Assembly: GCF_002891535.1 (NCBI RefSeq)
Contig: NZ_PDZR01000013.1
Coordinates: 1 to 64,000, forward strand
Length of the DNA: 64,000 bases
Direction: 5' to 3'
Origin: Methylocella silvestris
GTDB lineage: Bacteria > Pseudomonadota > Alphaproteobacteria > Rhizobiales > Beijerinckiaceae
The position numbers and the translations under genes are program-made. The notes beneath the pieces are model-generated. The model was not told the origin of the DNA, ran no database searches, and was given only the letters and a program-made list of their open reading frames with translations. This document shows, one piece after another, positions 17,556 through 26,126 of this stretch (position 1 is its first letter; the number at the start of each line of letters is the position of its first letter).

Positions 17556-18848
17556 ATGGTCAAGATCAGTCCGGAGATTGCGGGGGAAAAACTGCCGGGC
17601 CCGCAGTTGCAGGCGGGCGCCCCAGATGGCGCTTTTGGCGTCCCTGCAGTCGTTCGGCTGACAATTCGGCGCTTTGCCGCCATGGCCGTCAGCGCCCGGC
17701 CGGGATTTGGGCGCCGAGCAATCGTGGCGCAAGACGCCGAAGAGGACGACAGAGGGCTCTTCTGGCGTAGTTTCATCATTCTTGTGGTTCTGCCAGTCGC
17801 TGCCAGCTTCGTCTATTTTCAGTTTCTGGCGTCGGATCAATTTATCTCCGAGATGAGATTCGCCGTCCGCGGCGCGACCGAGACGCTGCCGGGCGGCGAC
17901 GCGCTGGCGTCCTCTGGACTTGGCGCGCTCGCCTCCCTCAACACCAATCAGGACGTTTTTCTCGTCGCCGACTATATCCGCAGCCCCACCATCATCGATG
18001 ATCTCGCGCCGGAAATCGATCTGCGCGCCATATTCAGCTCCCCCGGCGCCGACTTTCTCGCGCGCTTCGATCCCGCGCAATCGCGGGAGGATTTTCTGCG
18101 ATACTGGCGCCGGGCGGTCGTTCCGGAAGTGGAGATCGTCTCCGGCATCGTGACCGTCAGGGTGAAAACCTTCGCGCGCGCGGATTCAGTCCGTCTCGCC
18201 GCCGCCATTCGCGCCCGCTGCGACATCGTCGTCAATCAGCTGCTCGATGGCATGCGCCGCGACCTGACCGAGCGCGGCGAGGCGGAGGTGAAAGCGGCGA
18301 TGGACAAGCTCGCCGCGGGACGCGCGCGCCTAGAGCAGTTCAGAAATGTGCGAATGGCGATCGATCCTCTCGACGACGCCCACTCCTTAAGCGAAACCGT
18401 CGCGGAGTTGCGCCGCGATCTGATCGAAGTCGAAGTGAAGCTGACGAGCGCGCGACGCGGACTCGACGCCAACGCGCTTCAGATCAAGATTCTGGAATCC
18501 GACCACGACATTCTGTCGGCGCATGTCGCCGCGCTCGAAGCCAGGATAACCGCTGGCGGCGGCGATCCCACAACAGCTTCGGCTGCCCTCGCCGATTACG
18601 ACCGGCTGGAGGTTGACAAGAATATCGCGGAAAAAAGGGTTGAGGTTGCCGAAAAGCTCCTTGAAAATGCGCGAGAGGACGCCAACCGCCATCATATCTA
18701 TCTGGTTTCGATCGAGGACCCGACAACGCCAGAAAGTTCTTTGTTTCCCCGACGCGGCTTCTCGATTCTGATGATCTTTATCGGCGCTTTGACCATCTGG
18801 TCAGTCGTCTGCCTGACCGTCGCCGGCGTCCGCGATCACGCGAGATGA
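17556..18848 (+). CDS. Second KpsE/CtrB-type polysaccharide export protein (PCP-3)
   Basis: A 430-residue protein with the same plan as the one encoded at 351-1670. It has a cytoplasmic N-terminus, a membrane helix at about 72-93 (FIILVVLPVAASFVYF), then MRFAVRGATE, which aligns with ARFAVRGGE of the first copy. Charged helical sequence follows to about 390, and a closing helix at about 400-424 (FSILMIFIGALTIWSVV). ATG 17556 is preferred; TTG 17544 and GTG 17553 in the same frame are alternatives, and the GCGAGG at 17535 does not settle it. It is followed after 115 bases by a third homologue. Role: a coupling protein for trans-envelope export, possibly for a different polymer than the first copy. 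Confidence 0.8.
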   Translation: MVKISPEIAGEKLPGPQLQAGAPDGAFGVPAVVRLTIRRFAAMAVSARPGFGRRAIVAQDAEEDDRGLFWRSFIILVVLPVAASFVYFQFLASDQFISEMRFAVRGATETLPGGDALASSGLGALASLNTNQDVFLVADYIRSPTIIDDLAPEIDLRAIFSSPGADFLARFDPAQSREDFLRYWRRAVVPEVEIVSGIVTVRVKTFARADSVRLAAAIRARCDIVVNQLLDGMRRDLTERGEAEVKAAMDKLAAGRARLEQFRNVRMAIDPLDDAHSLSETVAELRRDLIEVEVKLTSARRGLDANALQIKILESDHDILSAHVAALEARITAGGGDPTTASAALADYDRLEVDKNIAEKRVEVAEKLLENAREDANRHHIYLVSIEDPTTPESSLFPRRGFSILMIFIGALTIWSVVCLTVAGVRDHAR

Positions 18849-18963
18849 CTGCTGCTTCGCGTGACGCGCTGGAGCATATTCGGGGCAGATTGACTCGGTC
18901 CGATCGACAAGAGTGTCCCCAGGCGATTGAATCAGACCGGATTTTCGGCGAAGCGATGCTTGC

Positions 18964-20199
18964 ATGAGCGAGACGCGCCTCGAACGCCAACCAGACGACC
19001 GCCATCCGGCCGGCACGGCGGAAGAATCCGCCGTCGAGCATTTTGTCCTGCGCGAGGATTTACGCCGCGTTTCGGTTCCAATCGATCAGTTCGGCTCGTG
19101 GCGGTGGCATCAACTGTCCTTCGCCCTTTGCGTGGCGCTGCCCATTCTGATTGCCGGCGTCTATTATGGGCTGATCGCCGCGGACAAATATGCGGCCGAA
19201 TTCCGCTTCAGCATCCGCACGGCGAGCGATCTTGTCCCCGATCAAGATATGGTCTCGATGCTCCTCGGCAAGGGAGGGCAAAGCGACATCGGGCGCCTGC
19301 CCTATATGGCGGCGAGTTATCTGCGCAGCCGCAATGCGGTCCGCGACCTCAACGCCAGCATCTCCTTGCGCGCCATGTTTTCGCGCCCGCAGGCGGATTT
19401 TCTGTCGCGCTTTGACGCATCCGGCAATGACGACCGGCTGTGGGACTATTGGCAGTCGATGATCTCCGTCAATGTCGATCGCGTTTCCGGATTGGTCCTC
19501 GTCCGCGTCCTTGCCTTCATTCCGGACGATGCGATGGCGATTGCGCAGGCGCTGCAAAAAGCGACCGAACGGATGATCGACGACGTCGCCAGGCGGGCGC
19601 GCAAGGACGCCCTCGCGATGGCCGGGCAGGAGGTGGAGCGCGCCGGCGTCCGCTATGCCGCTGCGCTGACCGGCCTTAGGGACGTGCGCAATCAGGAAGG
19701 AACGGTCGATCCGCAGGTGACGATCGATCTCGCGGCGAAGACGCTGCTCGGCGTCGTCAAGGAAAAGCTTGCGCTGGAGCGCCAGCGCGACGCCAATCTG
19801 AAAATTGTCTCATCAGATGCGCCGCAACAAAGGGTGCTCTTGGAGCAGATCAAGGCGCTCGACGCGCAGATCCTGGCGCAGACTCAGGCGATGACCAGCC
19901 AGAATGGCGACGCTAAAACCGCCGCCAGAACGATCTCGCTTTTCGAACAGCAAGAACTGGAGCGGCGCTTTTCGCAGCGTCTTCTTGAGGTCGCGCTGGC
20001 AGCTTATGAGAAAGCGCGTGAGGAAGCCGAGCGCCAGCACGTCTATCTCGCGGCCTTCGTCCCGCCGCAAAAGCCGGACATCGCGGAATATCCGCGCCGC
20101 GCCAGATCGGTCGCCTTCGTCGGCGTCAGCGCCTTCGGACTGTGGGTCGTGATGATGCTGCTGATCGCGGGGGTTCGGGATCGGATGCATCTGGATTAG
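18964..20199 (+). CDS. Third KpsE/CtrB-type polysaccharide export protein (PCP-3)
   Basis: A 411-residue PCP-3 protein. The first membrane helix is at about 49-71 (LSFALCVALPILIAGVYY), followed by AEFRFSIRTAS, matching the post-helix motif of the other two copies. Long helical, charged sequence lies at about 190-370, and a second membrane helix at about 382-404 (FVGVSAFGLWVVMMLL). The start is ATG 18964 with only a weak ribosome site. It directly follows the second copy, suggesting duplication or a heteromeric assembly. The three copies are clearly diverged, so this is not a recent repeat. The downstream gene starts about 200 bases later, after a repeat-like spacer. Confidence 0.8.
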   Translation: MSETRLERQPDDRHPAGTAEESAVEHFVLREDLRRVSVPIDQFGSWRWHQLSFALCVALPILIAGVYYGLIAADKYAAEFRFSIRTASDLVPDQDMVSMLLGKGGQSDIGRLPYMAASYLRSRNAVRDLNASISLRAMFSRPQADFLSRFDASGNDDRLWDYWQSMISVNVDRVSGLVLVRVLAFIPDDAMAIAQALQKATERMIDDVARRARKDALAMAGQEVERAGVRYAAALTGLRDVRNQEGTVDPQVTIDLAAKTLLGVVKEKLALERQRDANLKIVSSDAPQQRVLLEQIKALDAQILAQTQAMTSQNGDAKTAARTISLFEQQELERRFSQRLLEVALAAYEKAREEAERQHVYLAAFVPPQKPDIAEYPRRARSVAFVGVSAFGLWVVMMLLIAGVRDRMHLD

Positions 20200-20314
20200 A
20201 GCGTTTTGTGGACCGCTTTCCGACCGAATGACCCCATTTGGCCGACAAGAAATCAGTAGAGATCCAAAAGCTGGGGCGTAATAACCCAAACAGTTGGAAT
20301 CGATCATGTTTCAT

Positions 20315-20342
20315 GATTTTGGATGGATCCGAATCCAAAATC
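20315..20342. repeat. Perfect 10-base inverted repeat in the spacer before the 20405 gene
   Basis: GATTTTGGAT (20315-20324) and ATCCAAAATC (20333-20342) are exact inverted copies around an 8-base loop that contains GGATCC. Immediately before it, ATCATG-TTT-CATGAT (about 20303-20317) forms another small palindrome. The whole spacer 20200-20404 has a composition unlike the neighbouring genes and looks like an intergenic palindromic repeat of the sort scattered through Hyphomicrobiales genomes. That identity is inferred; no second copy is seen in this window. It could also act as a terminator for the upstream PCP gene. Confidence 0.55.
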
Positions 20343-20404
20343 GTCGCGATCTCGCGAAGCGGAGCCCTGTAGGCGGCCGCGCCGCCGAGGAGTTCGGGAA
20401 GCCA

Positions 20405-21460
20405 ATGCTATTCAGCATCGACGAAGATATGGGCGAAAGGATCATCGGCTGGCTGATGCCGGACAATCCGGCGGCGACGCCGCGGATCATCGTTCATCTC
20501 GATCCCGAGCATCATATCGCCATCGACGCTTTCGTCTACCGCCCCTTGCTGAAGGAGCAGGGCCTTCACAACAGCGGCGTCTGCGGGTTTGTGGCGGATG
20601 AATCGAACTGTCCCGGGATTGGCGCCGCCGCCCATCTCGAGATCAGGGACGGCGAAAACAATGTGCTGATCTATCGGCGGCATACGGCGGACAATCGCAT
20701 CGACAGCAAATTCCTGCGCCTCGAAACGCAATTGTTCCGTTCCTCCAACCTCGACGAAATGTTGATCGGCCGCTTTCAGATGCCTTACCGCTCCCTCGAA
20801 CTTCTCCCCGAGGAAACCACGCGGTCGATTTTCGCCATCCCGTTCAGCAATTCCATCTTTGCATCGGGCCGCATTTTCTGGCGCGTCTGGGAGCCGCTTT
20901 TGCGCGATCGCGGCTTCAAGGTCGGCATGCTGCTGCGCGATCCCTTCGAGGAAATGTCGGAGCGGCTGCTGATCCTGAAGTGGGCGTCGCTTCCCGAGGC
21001 GGCCGCGAACGCCAACGCCTTGATGCCCGCCTTGCAGCGCTGCGCCGGGCATATCCGTCACGTCGATCTCAGCGACAGCGTGGCGCTTGAGGGCCTGCTC
21101 TTGCGCGCCACCGACGAATTGCGCACGCTGCTCTATAATCCGCTCGTCTATCAACTGGCGGCTCCAAACGCCTTCGACCCGCCGCCCAATCCCGCGCCCG
21201 CCGCCGCGCTCGATTCTCTCGCCGAACTTGACGCTGTCGGGCTGCGCGACGATGTCGATTCTTTTCTCGGCCTTGTTGGCGCGGTTCTCGACCTGCCGGA
21301 GCCGCTGCCTTTCGTCGCGCTCGGCCCGAGCAAGACAGTAACCGGATTTGCCGACATCTTGCGCGAAATGAGCGCCGCCCGCGTCCTGATCGAGCAGGAT
21401 CTGGAAGTTTATGCCGAGGCAAGACGCGTCCTCGCGCCAGCGCCCGCCGCTTCGGCCTGA
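20405..21460 (+). CDS. Conserved-looking protein of unknown function in capsule/glycolipid island
   Basis: A 351-residue protein that I do not recognise. It starts MLFSIDEDMGERIIGW at ATG 20405; the frame is open upstream to 20294 but that stretch covers a palindromic repeat and is unlikely to be translated. The N-terminal third (about 1-110) reads like a beta-rich domain with GWLMPDNP and LDPEHHIAIDAFVYR. The middle, FWRVWEPLLRDRGFKVG then LLRDPFEEMSERLLILKW, resembles the structural part of sulfotransferase-like or sugar-modifying proteins, but no nucleotide-binding motif is visible. No signal peptide or membrane helix is seen. It sits 8 bases before the large GT gene, so the two are likely co-expressed. 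Confidence 0.6.
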   Translation: MLFSIDEDMGERIIGWLMPDNPAATPRIIVHLDPEHHIAIDAFVYRPLLKEQGLHNSGVCGFVADESNCPGIGAAAHLEIRDGENNVLIYRRHTADNRIDSKFLRLETQLFRSSNLDEMLIGRFQMPYRSLELLPEETTRSIFAIPFSNSIFASGRIFWRVWEPLLRDRGFKVGMLLRDPFEEMSERLLILKWASLPEAAANANALMPALQRCAGHIRHVDLSDSVALEGLLLRATDELRTLLYNPLVYQLAAPNAFDPPPNPAPAAALDSLAELDAVGLRDDVDSFLGLVGAVLDLPEPLPFVALGPSKTVTGFADILREMSAARVLIEQDLEVYAEARRVLAPAPAASA

Positions 21461-21468
21461 CCGCGCTG

Positions 21469-23463
21469 ATGGCCGGGCCTCGACGGACCCCTGCGCCGGT
21501 TCCTTCGCTTGTGCCCGCGCGGGACGTTGAAGGAGACGCGCCGCATTTCGAGGCGCTGAGCGGGCGGCCCTTTCTGGCGATCGAGCCTGCGGCGCTAGTT
21601 CCGCCTTCGGGCTGGTTCAGGCTCCGCTACCGGCTCTCTTTCTTCGATCGTCCCGTGCGCCCCATCATCAGCTTCCGGCGCGGTGGCGCGGAAATCGGAT
21701 GGCGTTTGCTCCCCGGTCCCGTGCTGGGGCGCGGCGAGGGGCTCCTTACCGCGCCAGCGGGAACGACGGCGGTCTGGATCTCGCCTGTCGCCCGCGCCGG
21801 CCGGTTCAGCTTCGTTCTGGAAGCGATTGAGCCGGTCCCCGCCGCGGATGTTCTTCGCCGCGGCTGGGCAGGAGATCGTGGCCGGTTCTTTAGCGCGCTC
21901 GCCACCTTCGCGCTCGGCTGGCGGCCGGAGGCTGAGCTGAATTTCCGCTGGGCGACGCAACACACGCCCTGGTCACAGTGGCCGGCCTATCGCGACCGAC
22001 TCGCGGCCCCGCCGGATTGGCGCGAACTGGAGCGTCCGCGCTGCGACTGGACAGCCGCGCCGAGGGTCAGGCTCCACGCGCGCCTTGACGCCGATACGCC
22101 GCCGGAAGTTGTGGAAACGACGCTCGACAGCCTGCGGGGCCAGATGTTTCCGCATTGGTCGCTCCAGGTCGCGGGCGCTGATGAGAAGATCGCGGCGCTG
22201 GCGGCGGAGGACGCCCGGATCGGGGCCTGCGGCGGCCAGTTGCTCCACGGCCAGGATCGCGATCTTGCTGGATTTATCGGCTTCGGCGATCGTCTCGCGC
22301 CTCACGCGCTCGCCTGCTTCATTGAAACGATGGCGCGGGACGCACGTGCGTCAGCCGCCTATTGCGATGAAGATCTTGGGCCGGAGCCGGTTTTCAAACC
22401 GGAATGGAGCCGCAATCTCGAAACGGCGCGACCCTATGTCGGCCGGCTGTTGCTGGCGCGGCTTTCTCTTGCCCGCGCGCGTCTGGCGTCGTTACCCGCC
22501 TTCGAGGAGGCGGCTTTCGCCAAAGAGGTTCTGCGCGGCCTCACCCGTCACGAAGTCGCCCACATACCGCGTCCGTTGATCGAAACCCGGCCGCGCGCGA
22601 ATCCGACCCGCCCCTCTTCGCCCCGGCCGCCGACAGCCAGGGCCCCGCATGTGACCATCATCATGCCGACCCGCGACTGCGCTCCTCTGCTTCGGCAGAG
22701 CGTGGAAAGCCTGCTGGCGAAAACCCGCTACCCCGCCTTCGATCTCGTGCTGGTCGACAATGGCAGCACGGAGCCTGCCGCGCTGGAGGCGCTGCGCGCG
22801 GCTGGGCGCGACAAAAGAGTGAGCCGGATCGACTCTCCGGGCGCCTTCAACTTCTCCCGTCTTTGCAACCTCGGGGCCGCCGTCGCGACAGGCGAGGTGC
22901 TGGTTTTCCTCAATAATGACGTTGAAATTACAGAAGGCGACTGGCTCGGCGAGCTGGCGTTTCAGGCGCGCCGCCCGGACGTCGGCGCGGTTGGCTGCCT
23001 CTTGCTCTATCCCGACGGACGCATCCAGCATGCAGGGATCGTACTCGGCCTGGGCGAAAGCGCCGGCCATTGCGACGCCGGACTTGCGGCGAGCGCGCCG
23101 GGCTGGCTTGGCCGCAATGACGCGGTTCATGAAGTCTCGGCCGTCACCGGCGCCTGTCTTGCCGTCGAGCAGAGTAAATTCGCAGCTGTCGGGGGCTTCG
23201 ACGAAATCCATCTGCCGATCGAATTCAACGACATAGATCTCTGCCTGCGGCTTGAGGAACGGGGATTCCAGACGCTCTGGACGCCCCTCGCGCGCCTCAC
23301 CCATTTCGAGTCGGCGAGTCGGGGCAAAGCGACCTTCCGCCGGCTCGGCGCCCATGCCGCCGAGCGCGCCTATATGCTTGACCGCTGGGCCGATCGCCTG
23401 CGCGACGACCCCTGCTATCATCCCGGCCTTTCCCTGTTCAGCCTCACGCCTCAGTTGGCGTGA
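21469..23463 (+). CDS. Large GT2-family glycosyltransferase with N-terminal extension
   Basis: A 664-residue protein. The last 270 residues form a GT-A glycosyltransferase: HVTIIMPTRDCAPLLRQSVE (about 394-413), then LVDNGSTEP and LVFLNNDVEI, carrying the sugar-nucleotide acid residues. Later GGFDEIHLPIEFNDIDLCLRL supplies the (E/D)D acceptor motif usual in rhamnosyltransferase-type GT2 enzymes. The first 380 residues are not recognisable; a beta-sandwich-like stretch (about 40-110) may bind carbohydrate. No membrane segment is seen. With the dTDP-rhamnose genes in the same island, rhamnosyl transfer is plausible but unproved. It begins 8 bases after the unknown gene and is followed by a hairpin. 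Confidence 0.8.
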   Translation: MAGPRRTPAPVPSLVPARDVEGDAPHFEALSGRPFLAIEPAALVPPSGWFRLRYRLSFFDRPVRPIISFRRGGAEIGWRLLPGPVLGRGEGLLTAPAGTTAVWISPVARAGRFSFVLEAIEPVPAADVLRRGWAGDRGRFFSALATFALGWRPEAELNFRWATQHTPWSQWPAYRDRLAAPPDWRELERPRCDWTAAPRVRLHARLDADTPPEVVETTLDSLRGQMFPHWSLQVAGADEKIAALAAEDARIGACGGQLLHGQDRDLAGFIGFGDRLAPHALACFIETMARDARASAAYCDEDLGPEPVFKPEWSRNLETARPYVGRLLLARLSLARARLASLPAFEEAAFAKEVLRGLTRHEVAHIPRPLIETRPRANPTRPSSPRPPTARAPHVTIIMPTRDCAPLLRQSVESLLAKTRYPAFDLVLVDNGSTEPAALEALRAAGRDKRVSRIDSPGAFNFSRLCNLGAAVATGEVLVFLNNDVEITEGDWLGELAFQARRPDVGAVGCLLLYPDGRIQHAGIVLGLGESAGHCDAGLAASAPGWLGRNDAVHEVSAVTGACLAVEQSKFAAVGGFDEIHLPIEFNDIDLCLRLEERGFQTLWTPLARLTHFESASRGKATFRRLGAHAAERAYMLDRWADRLRDDPCYHPGLSLFSLTPQLA

Positions 23464-23487
23464 GCCGACCGGTTCGTTGCCCCGCCT

Positions 23488-23516
23488 GCGCAAAAGCGCT
23501 ATCTGACCTTTTGCGC
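23488..23516. terminator. Perfect 9-base inverted repeat after the GT2 gene
   Basis: GCGCAAAAG (23488-23496) and CTTTTGCGC (23508-23516) are exact inverted copies separated by 11 bases, starting 25 bases after the stop of the GT2 gene. The stem could act as a transcription terminator or stability element for the upstream operon. No run of T follows, so a classical intrinsic terminator is not certain, and a regulator binding site for the following gene is an alternative. Confidence 0.4.
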
Positions 23517-23653
23517 CCTGACAGGCGCGCTCCGATATCGCGCCCTCGCAAAATGCGTTAAATCGTTGTTATAAACTGTAGCTTTACGCGCTGCGCAGCC
23601 TCGATCTTGCCGCCGCGTCGCGCCGGCCAATTCAGCAGCGGCATGGAGGAACG

Positions 23654-25174
23654 GTGGCCGAATTCGCTGTAGGTCCGCGCGTCGGCGCCGAGGCGGAGGC
23701 CGTTGAAAACGCGGCCCGCGAACGGAGGGAGCTGAAGCGCGAGCTTATCATCGTGCAGGATCATCTCGCCGACGTCGAGGCCCGCCTCGCGAGGCTGAAG
23801 CCCTTACTGCAGGCGGCGTCCTTGTTTCGCCTCGCGCCGCGTCTGGCAATCGGTCTCTGTCTCTTGATCTGGAAAACCGTCGCGCTGCTCTGGCGCTGGC
23901 CTGTGGCGCTGAGAACGATCGAGGACGCGCGCTTTCGCGCCACGCGTCTGGCGTTTGATCCGGAAAGCGGAGCCTGGACGCGGCGGCTCGACCGCGCGGC
24001 GTTCTGGGGCAATTTGCGGCGCTCGTCCGGTTTTTTCCCTCCGCCGGTTTACGTCGTGCGGCCGCGCCAGAGAATGGGGCTCGCGCGCCGCCCGAAAGTG
24101 TTGCACGCGATCGCCAATGTCTGGGTTGGAGGATCGACGCAACTCGTCGTCGATCTCTACGACCATCTCGGCCATCGCATCGAAATGGAGACGATAACCT
24201 CCTCCTTGCCGCCGTCTGGCGCGCATGAGGGAATGACCATCCGGCTGGCGCCTCAGCCGGTCTCGCGGCATGTGGTGCGCGCCACCTTCAGCCGGTTCCG
24301 CCCGGATCTTGTCCATATTCACTACTGGGGCGACGTCGACGAGCCTTGGTATCGCGCCATCTTTGAAGTCGCGGCCGAGTTTGAATGTCCCGTCGTGCAG
24401 AACGTCAACACGCCGGTCACGCCCTTTGCCGATGCGCCGGTCGCCTGCAACGTCTTTGTCTCGCAAAGCGTCCTCGACCGTTTTGGCTCCAAGGCGCCGG
24501 CAAGGGTGATTTATCCGGGCATCGATCTTGACCGTTTCGCTCGGCCCACCGTCCCGGCCGCGGGCGCCTTCGACACGATCGGCATGATCTACCGGCTCGA
24601 AAATGACAAGCTCAACGCACAGGCGATCGAACTGTTTATCGCGGTCGTCAAGAAACGCCCGGCGACGCGCGCGATCATCATCGGCGACGGCTCGCTGTTT
24701 GCGCATTTCCGCCGCCGCGTGATCGAAGAAGGGCTGCTGCCGCATTTCGAATTTTCCGGCTACGCGCCTTATGAGGAGTTGCCGGCTTTTCTGGCGCGCT
24801 TCAAGATTTTCGTCGCGCCGGTGCGTCAGGAAAGCTTTGGGCAGGTCATTCCCTTCGCCATGAGCTGCGGGCTTGCGGTGGCGGGCTATCGCATCGGCGC
24901 CGTGCCGGAAATTCTGGGCGACGATGAAACCCTTGGCCAAACGCTTGGCCAAACCCTTGGCGAAACCCTCAATGAAACGGCCGGGATCATTGTGGCCCTG
25001 CTTGACGACCGCGCCCGGATCGAAGCGCTCGGGCGGCGCAATCAGGCGATCGCGAAGGCGCGTTTTTCAGTCGGGGCGATGGCGGCCGCCTATTGCAGCC
25101 TCTACCGCGATATTGCGCCGGGGGATTTCGATATGGCGCCCGGCCTTCCTGACGCCGTTCTTTTTCCCTTGTAG
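23654..25174 (+). CDS. GT-B glycosyltransferase with N-terminal coiled coil and membrane helix
   Basis: A 506-residue protein. Residues 15-55 are charged and helical (ERRELKRELIIVQDHLADVEARL), followed by a hydrophobic helix at about 60-78 (LAIGLCLLIWKTVALLW). A two-domain GT-B fold follows: KVLHAIANVWVGGSTQLV, VHIHYWGDVDEPW, then the GT4 donor region IYRLENDKLNAQAIELF and APVRQESFGQVIPFAMSCGLAVAGY. The EXnE-like pair (E..FGQVIPFA) is present. The start is GTG 23654 just after GGAGGA (23645-23650), slightly close. Near the C-terminus a short in-frame repeat expands one loop. The membrane helix suggests it works on a lipid-linked glycan. Confidence 0.78.
   Translation: MAEFAVGPRVGAEAEAVENAARERRELKRELIIVQDHLADVEARLARLKPLLQAASLFRLAPRLAIGLCLLIWKTVALLWRWPVALRTIEDARFRATRLAFDPESGAWTRRLDRAAFWGNLRRSSGFFPPPVYVVRPRQRMGLARRPKVLHAIANVWVGGSTQLVVDLYDHLGHRIEMETITSSLPPSGAHEGMTIRLAPQPVSRHVVRATFSRFRPDLVHIHYWGDVDEPWYRAIFEVAAEFECPVVQNVNTPVTPFADAPVACNVFVSQSVLDRFGSKAPARVIYPGIDLDRFARPTVPAAGAFDTIGMIYRLENDKLNAQAIELFIAVVKKRPATRAIIIGDGSLFAHFRRRVIEEGLLPHFEFSGYAPYEELPAFLARFKIFVAPVRQESFGQVIPFAMSCGLAVAGYRIGAVPEILGDDETLGQTLGQTLGETLNETAGIIVALLDDRARIEALGRRNQAIAKARFSVGAMAAAYCSLYRDIAPGDFDMAPGLPDAVLFPL
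24926..24973 (+). repeat. Four tandem 12-base in-frame units inside a glycosyltransferase gene
   Basis: Four consecutive 12-base units encode ETLG, QTLG, QTLG and ETLN. The first three differ by only one or two bases (gaaacccttggc, caaacgcttggc, caaacccttggc); the fourth has drifted (gaaaccctcaat). The array lies in a surface loop after the donor-binding region. Because the unit is a multiple of three, copy number changes would keep the frame. Slippage during replication is the probable origin. Confidence 0.75.
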
Positions 25175-25189
25175 GCGAGCGCCGCGATC

Positions 25190-26116
25190 ATGATGGGCAA
25201 AGCCCTCGTTACCGGCGCCAGCGGTTTTCTCGGGCGAGCCCTCGTTCCAGTTCTCCTTGCGTCCGGCGCGGGCGTGATCGCCGCCGGGCGCGGGCAGAGC
25301 CCGTTTGCAGCCCATCCGCGTCTGACCTGGCGCCGCATCGACCTTGCCGATCCCGCCGCGCCGCTGCGGGAAATCACGTCGGGCGTCGATTGCATCTATC
25401 ATCTGGCCTGGTCGACGGTTCCATCGGAGGCGAGCCTTTCCCCCGCCGAGGACGCGCGCGCAAATATCGTCGGCTCCCTGCGCCTCATCGAGAGCATTGC
25501 GCCGGGCGCCGCCCCCCGCTTTATCTTCGCCTCGTCGGGCGGGGCGATCTACGGCCGGCTGCGGCAGGCGCCGGCGAGCGAGGATCATCCGCTGAATCCG
25601 ATCTCGGCCTATGGCCTGTCGAAGCGCACGGTCGAAGCTTATCTCGACCTTTTCGCCGACACGGTCGGGTTGCGCCCGGCTTCACTCAGGATCGGCAATC
25701 TTTTTGGACCGGGGCAAAATTCCGCGCGGCTTTTTGGCGCCGTCACCCAGTTCAGCAAGGCCGCCCTGACGGGAGCGCCGATCATATTGTTCGGCGACGG
25801 CTCGACGGTGCGCGATTACGTCTATATCGACGATGCGGTTGATGCGCTGATCCGCGCCGCGCGAACAGAAGATTCGTCGAGAACGCTGAACATTGGCAGC
25901 GGAGAAGGACGCTCGTTGAACGATATCATCGCCTGTCTCGAATCACAGCTTGGCAGACCCGTCAAAGTCGAGCGCCGGCCTGCTCGCCCGTTCGATACGC
26001 CCCTCTCAATTCTCGATCCCTCGCGCGCGCGGCGCGAAATCGGCTGGTCGGCGCGGGTTTCGTTCGAGGAGGGGGTGGCGCGCACCTTGATAAGCCTCGC
26101 GGGCGGCGCGGCGTGA
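25190..26116 (+). CDS. NAD(P)-dependent sugar epimerase/dehydratase (extended SDR)
   Basis: A 308-residue extended short-chain dehydrogenase. The nucleotide-binding motif is LVTGASGFLGRALV at the N-terminus, with DYVYIDDAVDALIRAA and the catalytic tyrosine/lysine in YGLSKRTVE. The substrate-binding region LRIGNLFGPGQ resembles UDP-glucose/galactose 4-epimerase and related NDP-sugar reductases. ATG 25190 and ATG 25193 are both possible. It sits 15 bases after the preceding GT gene and 10 before the next, in a clear operon of glycan assembly genes. It probably supplies a nucleotide sugar for these GTs; which one cannot be told. Confidence 0.82.
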   Translation: MMGKALVTGASGFLGRALVPVLLASGAGVIAAGRGQSPFAAHPRLTWRRIDLADPAAPLREITSGVDCIYHLAWSTVPSEASLSPAEDARANIVGSLRLIESIAPGAAPRFIFASSGGAIYGRLRQAPASEDHPLNPISAYGLSKRTVEAYLDLFADTVGLRPASLRIGNLFGPGQNSARLFGAVTQFSKAALTGAPIILFGDGSTVRDYVYIDDAVDALIRAARTEDSSRTLNIGSGEGRSLNDIIACLESQLGRPVKVERRPARPFDTPLSILDPSRARREIGWSARVSFEEGVARTLISLAGGAA

Positions 26117-26126
26117 AGGGCGACTG

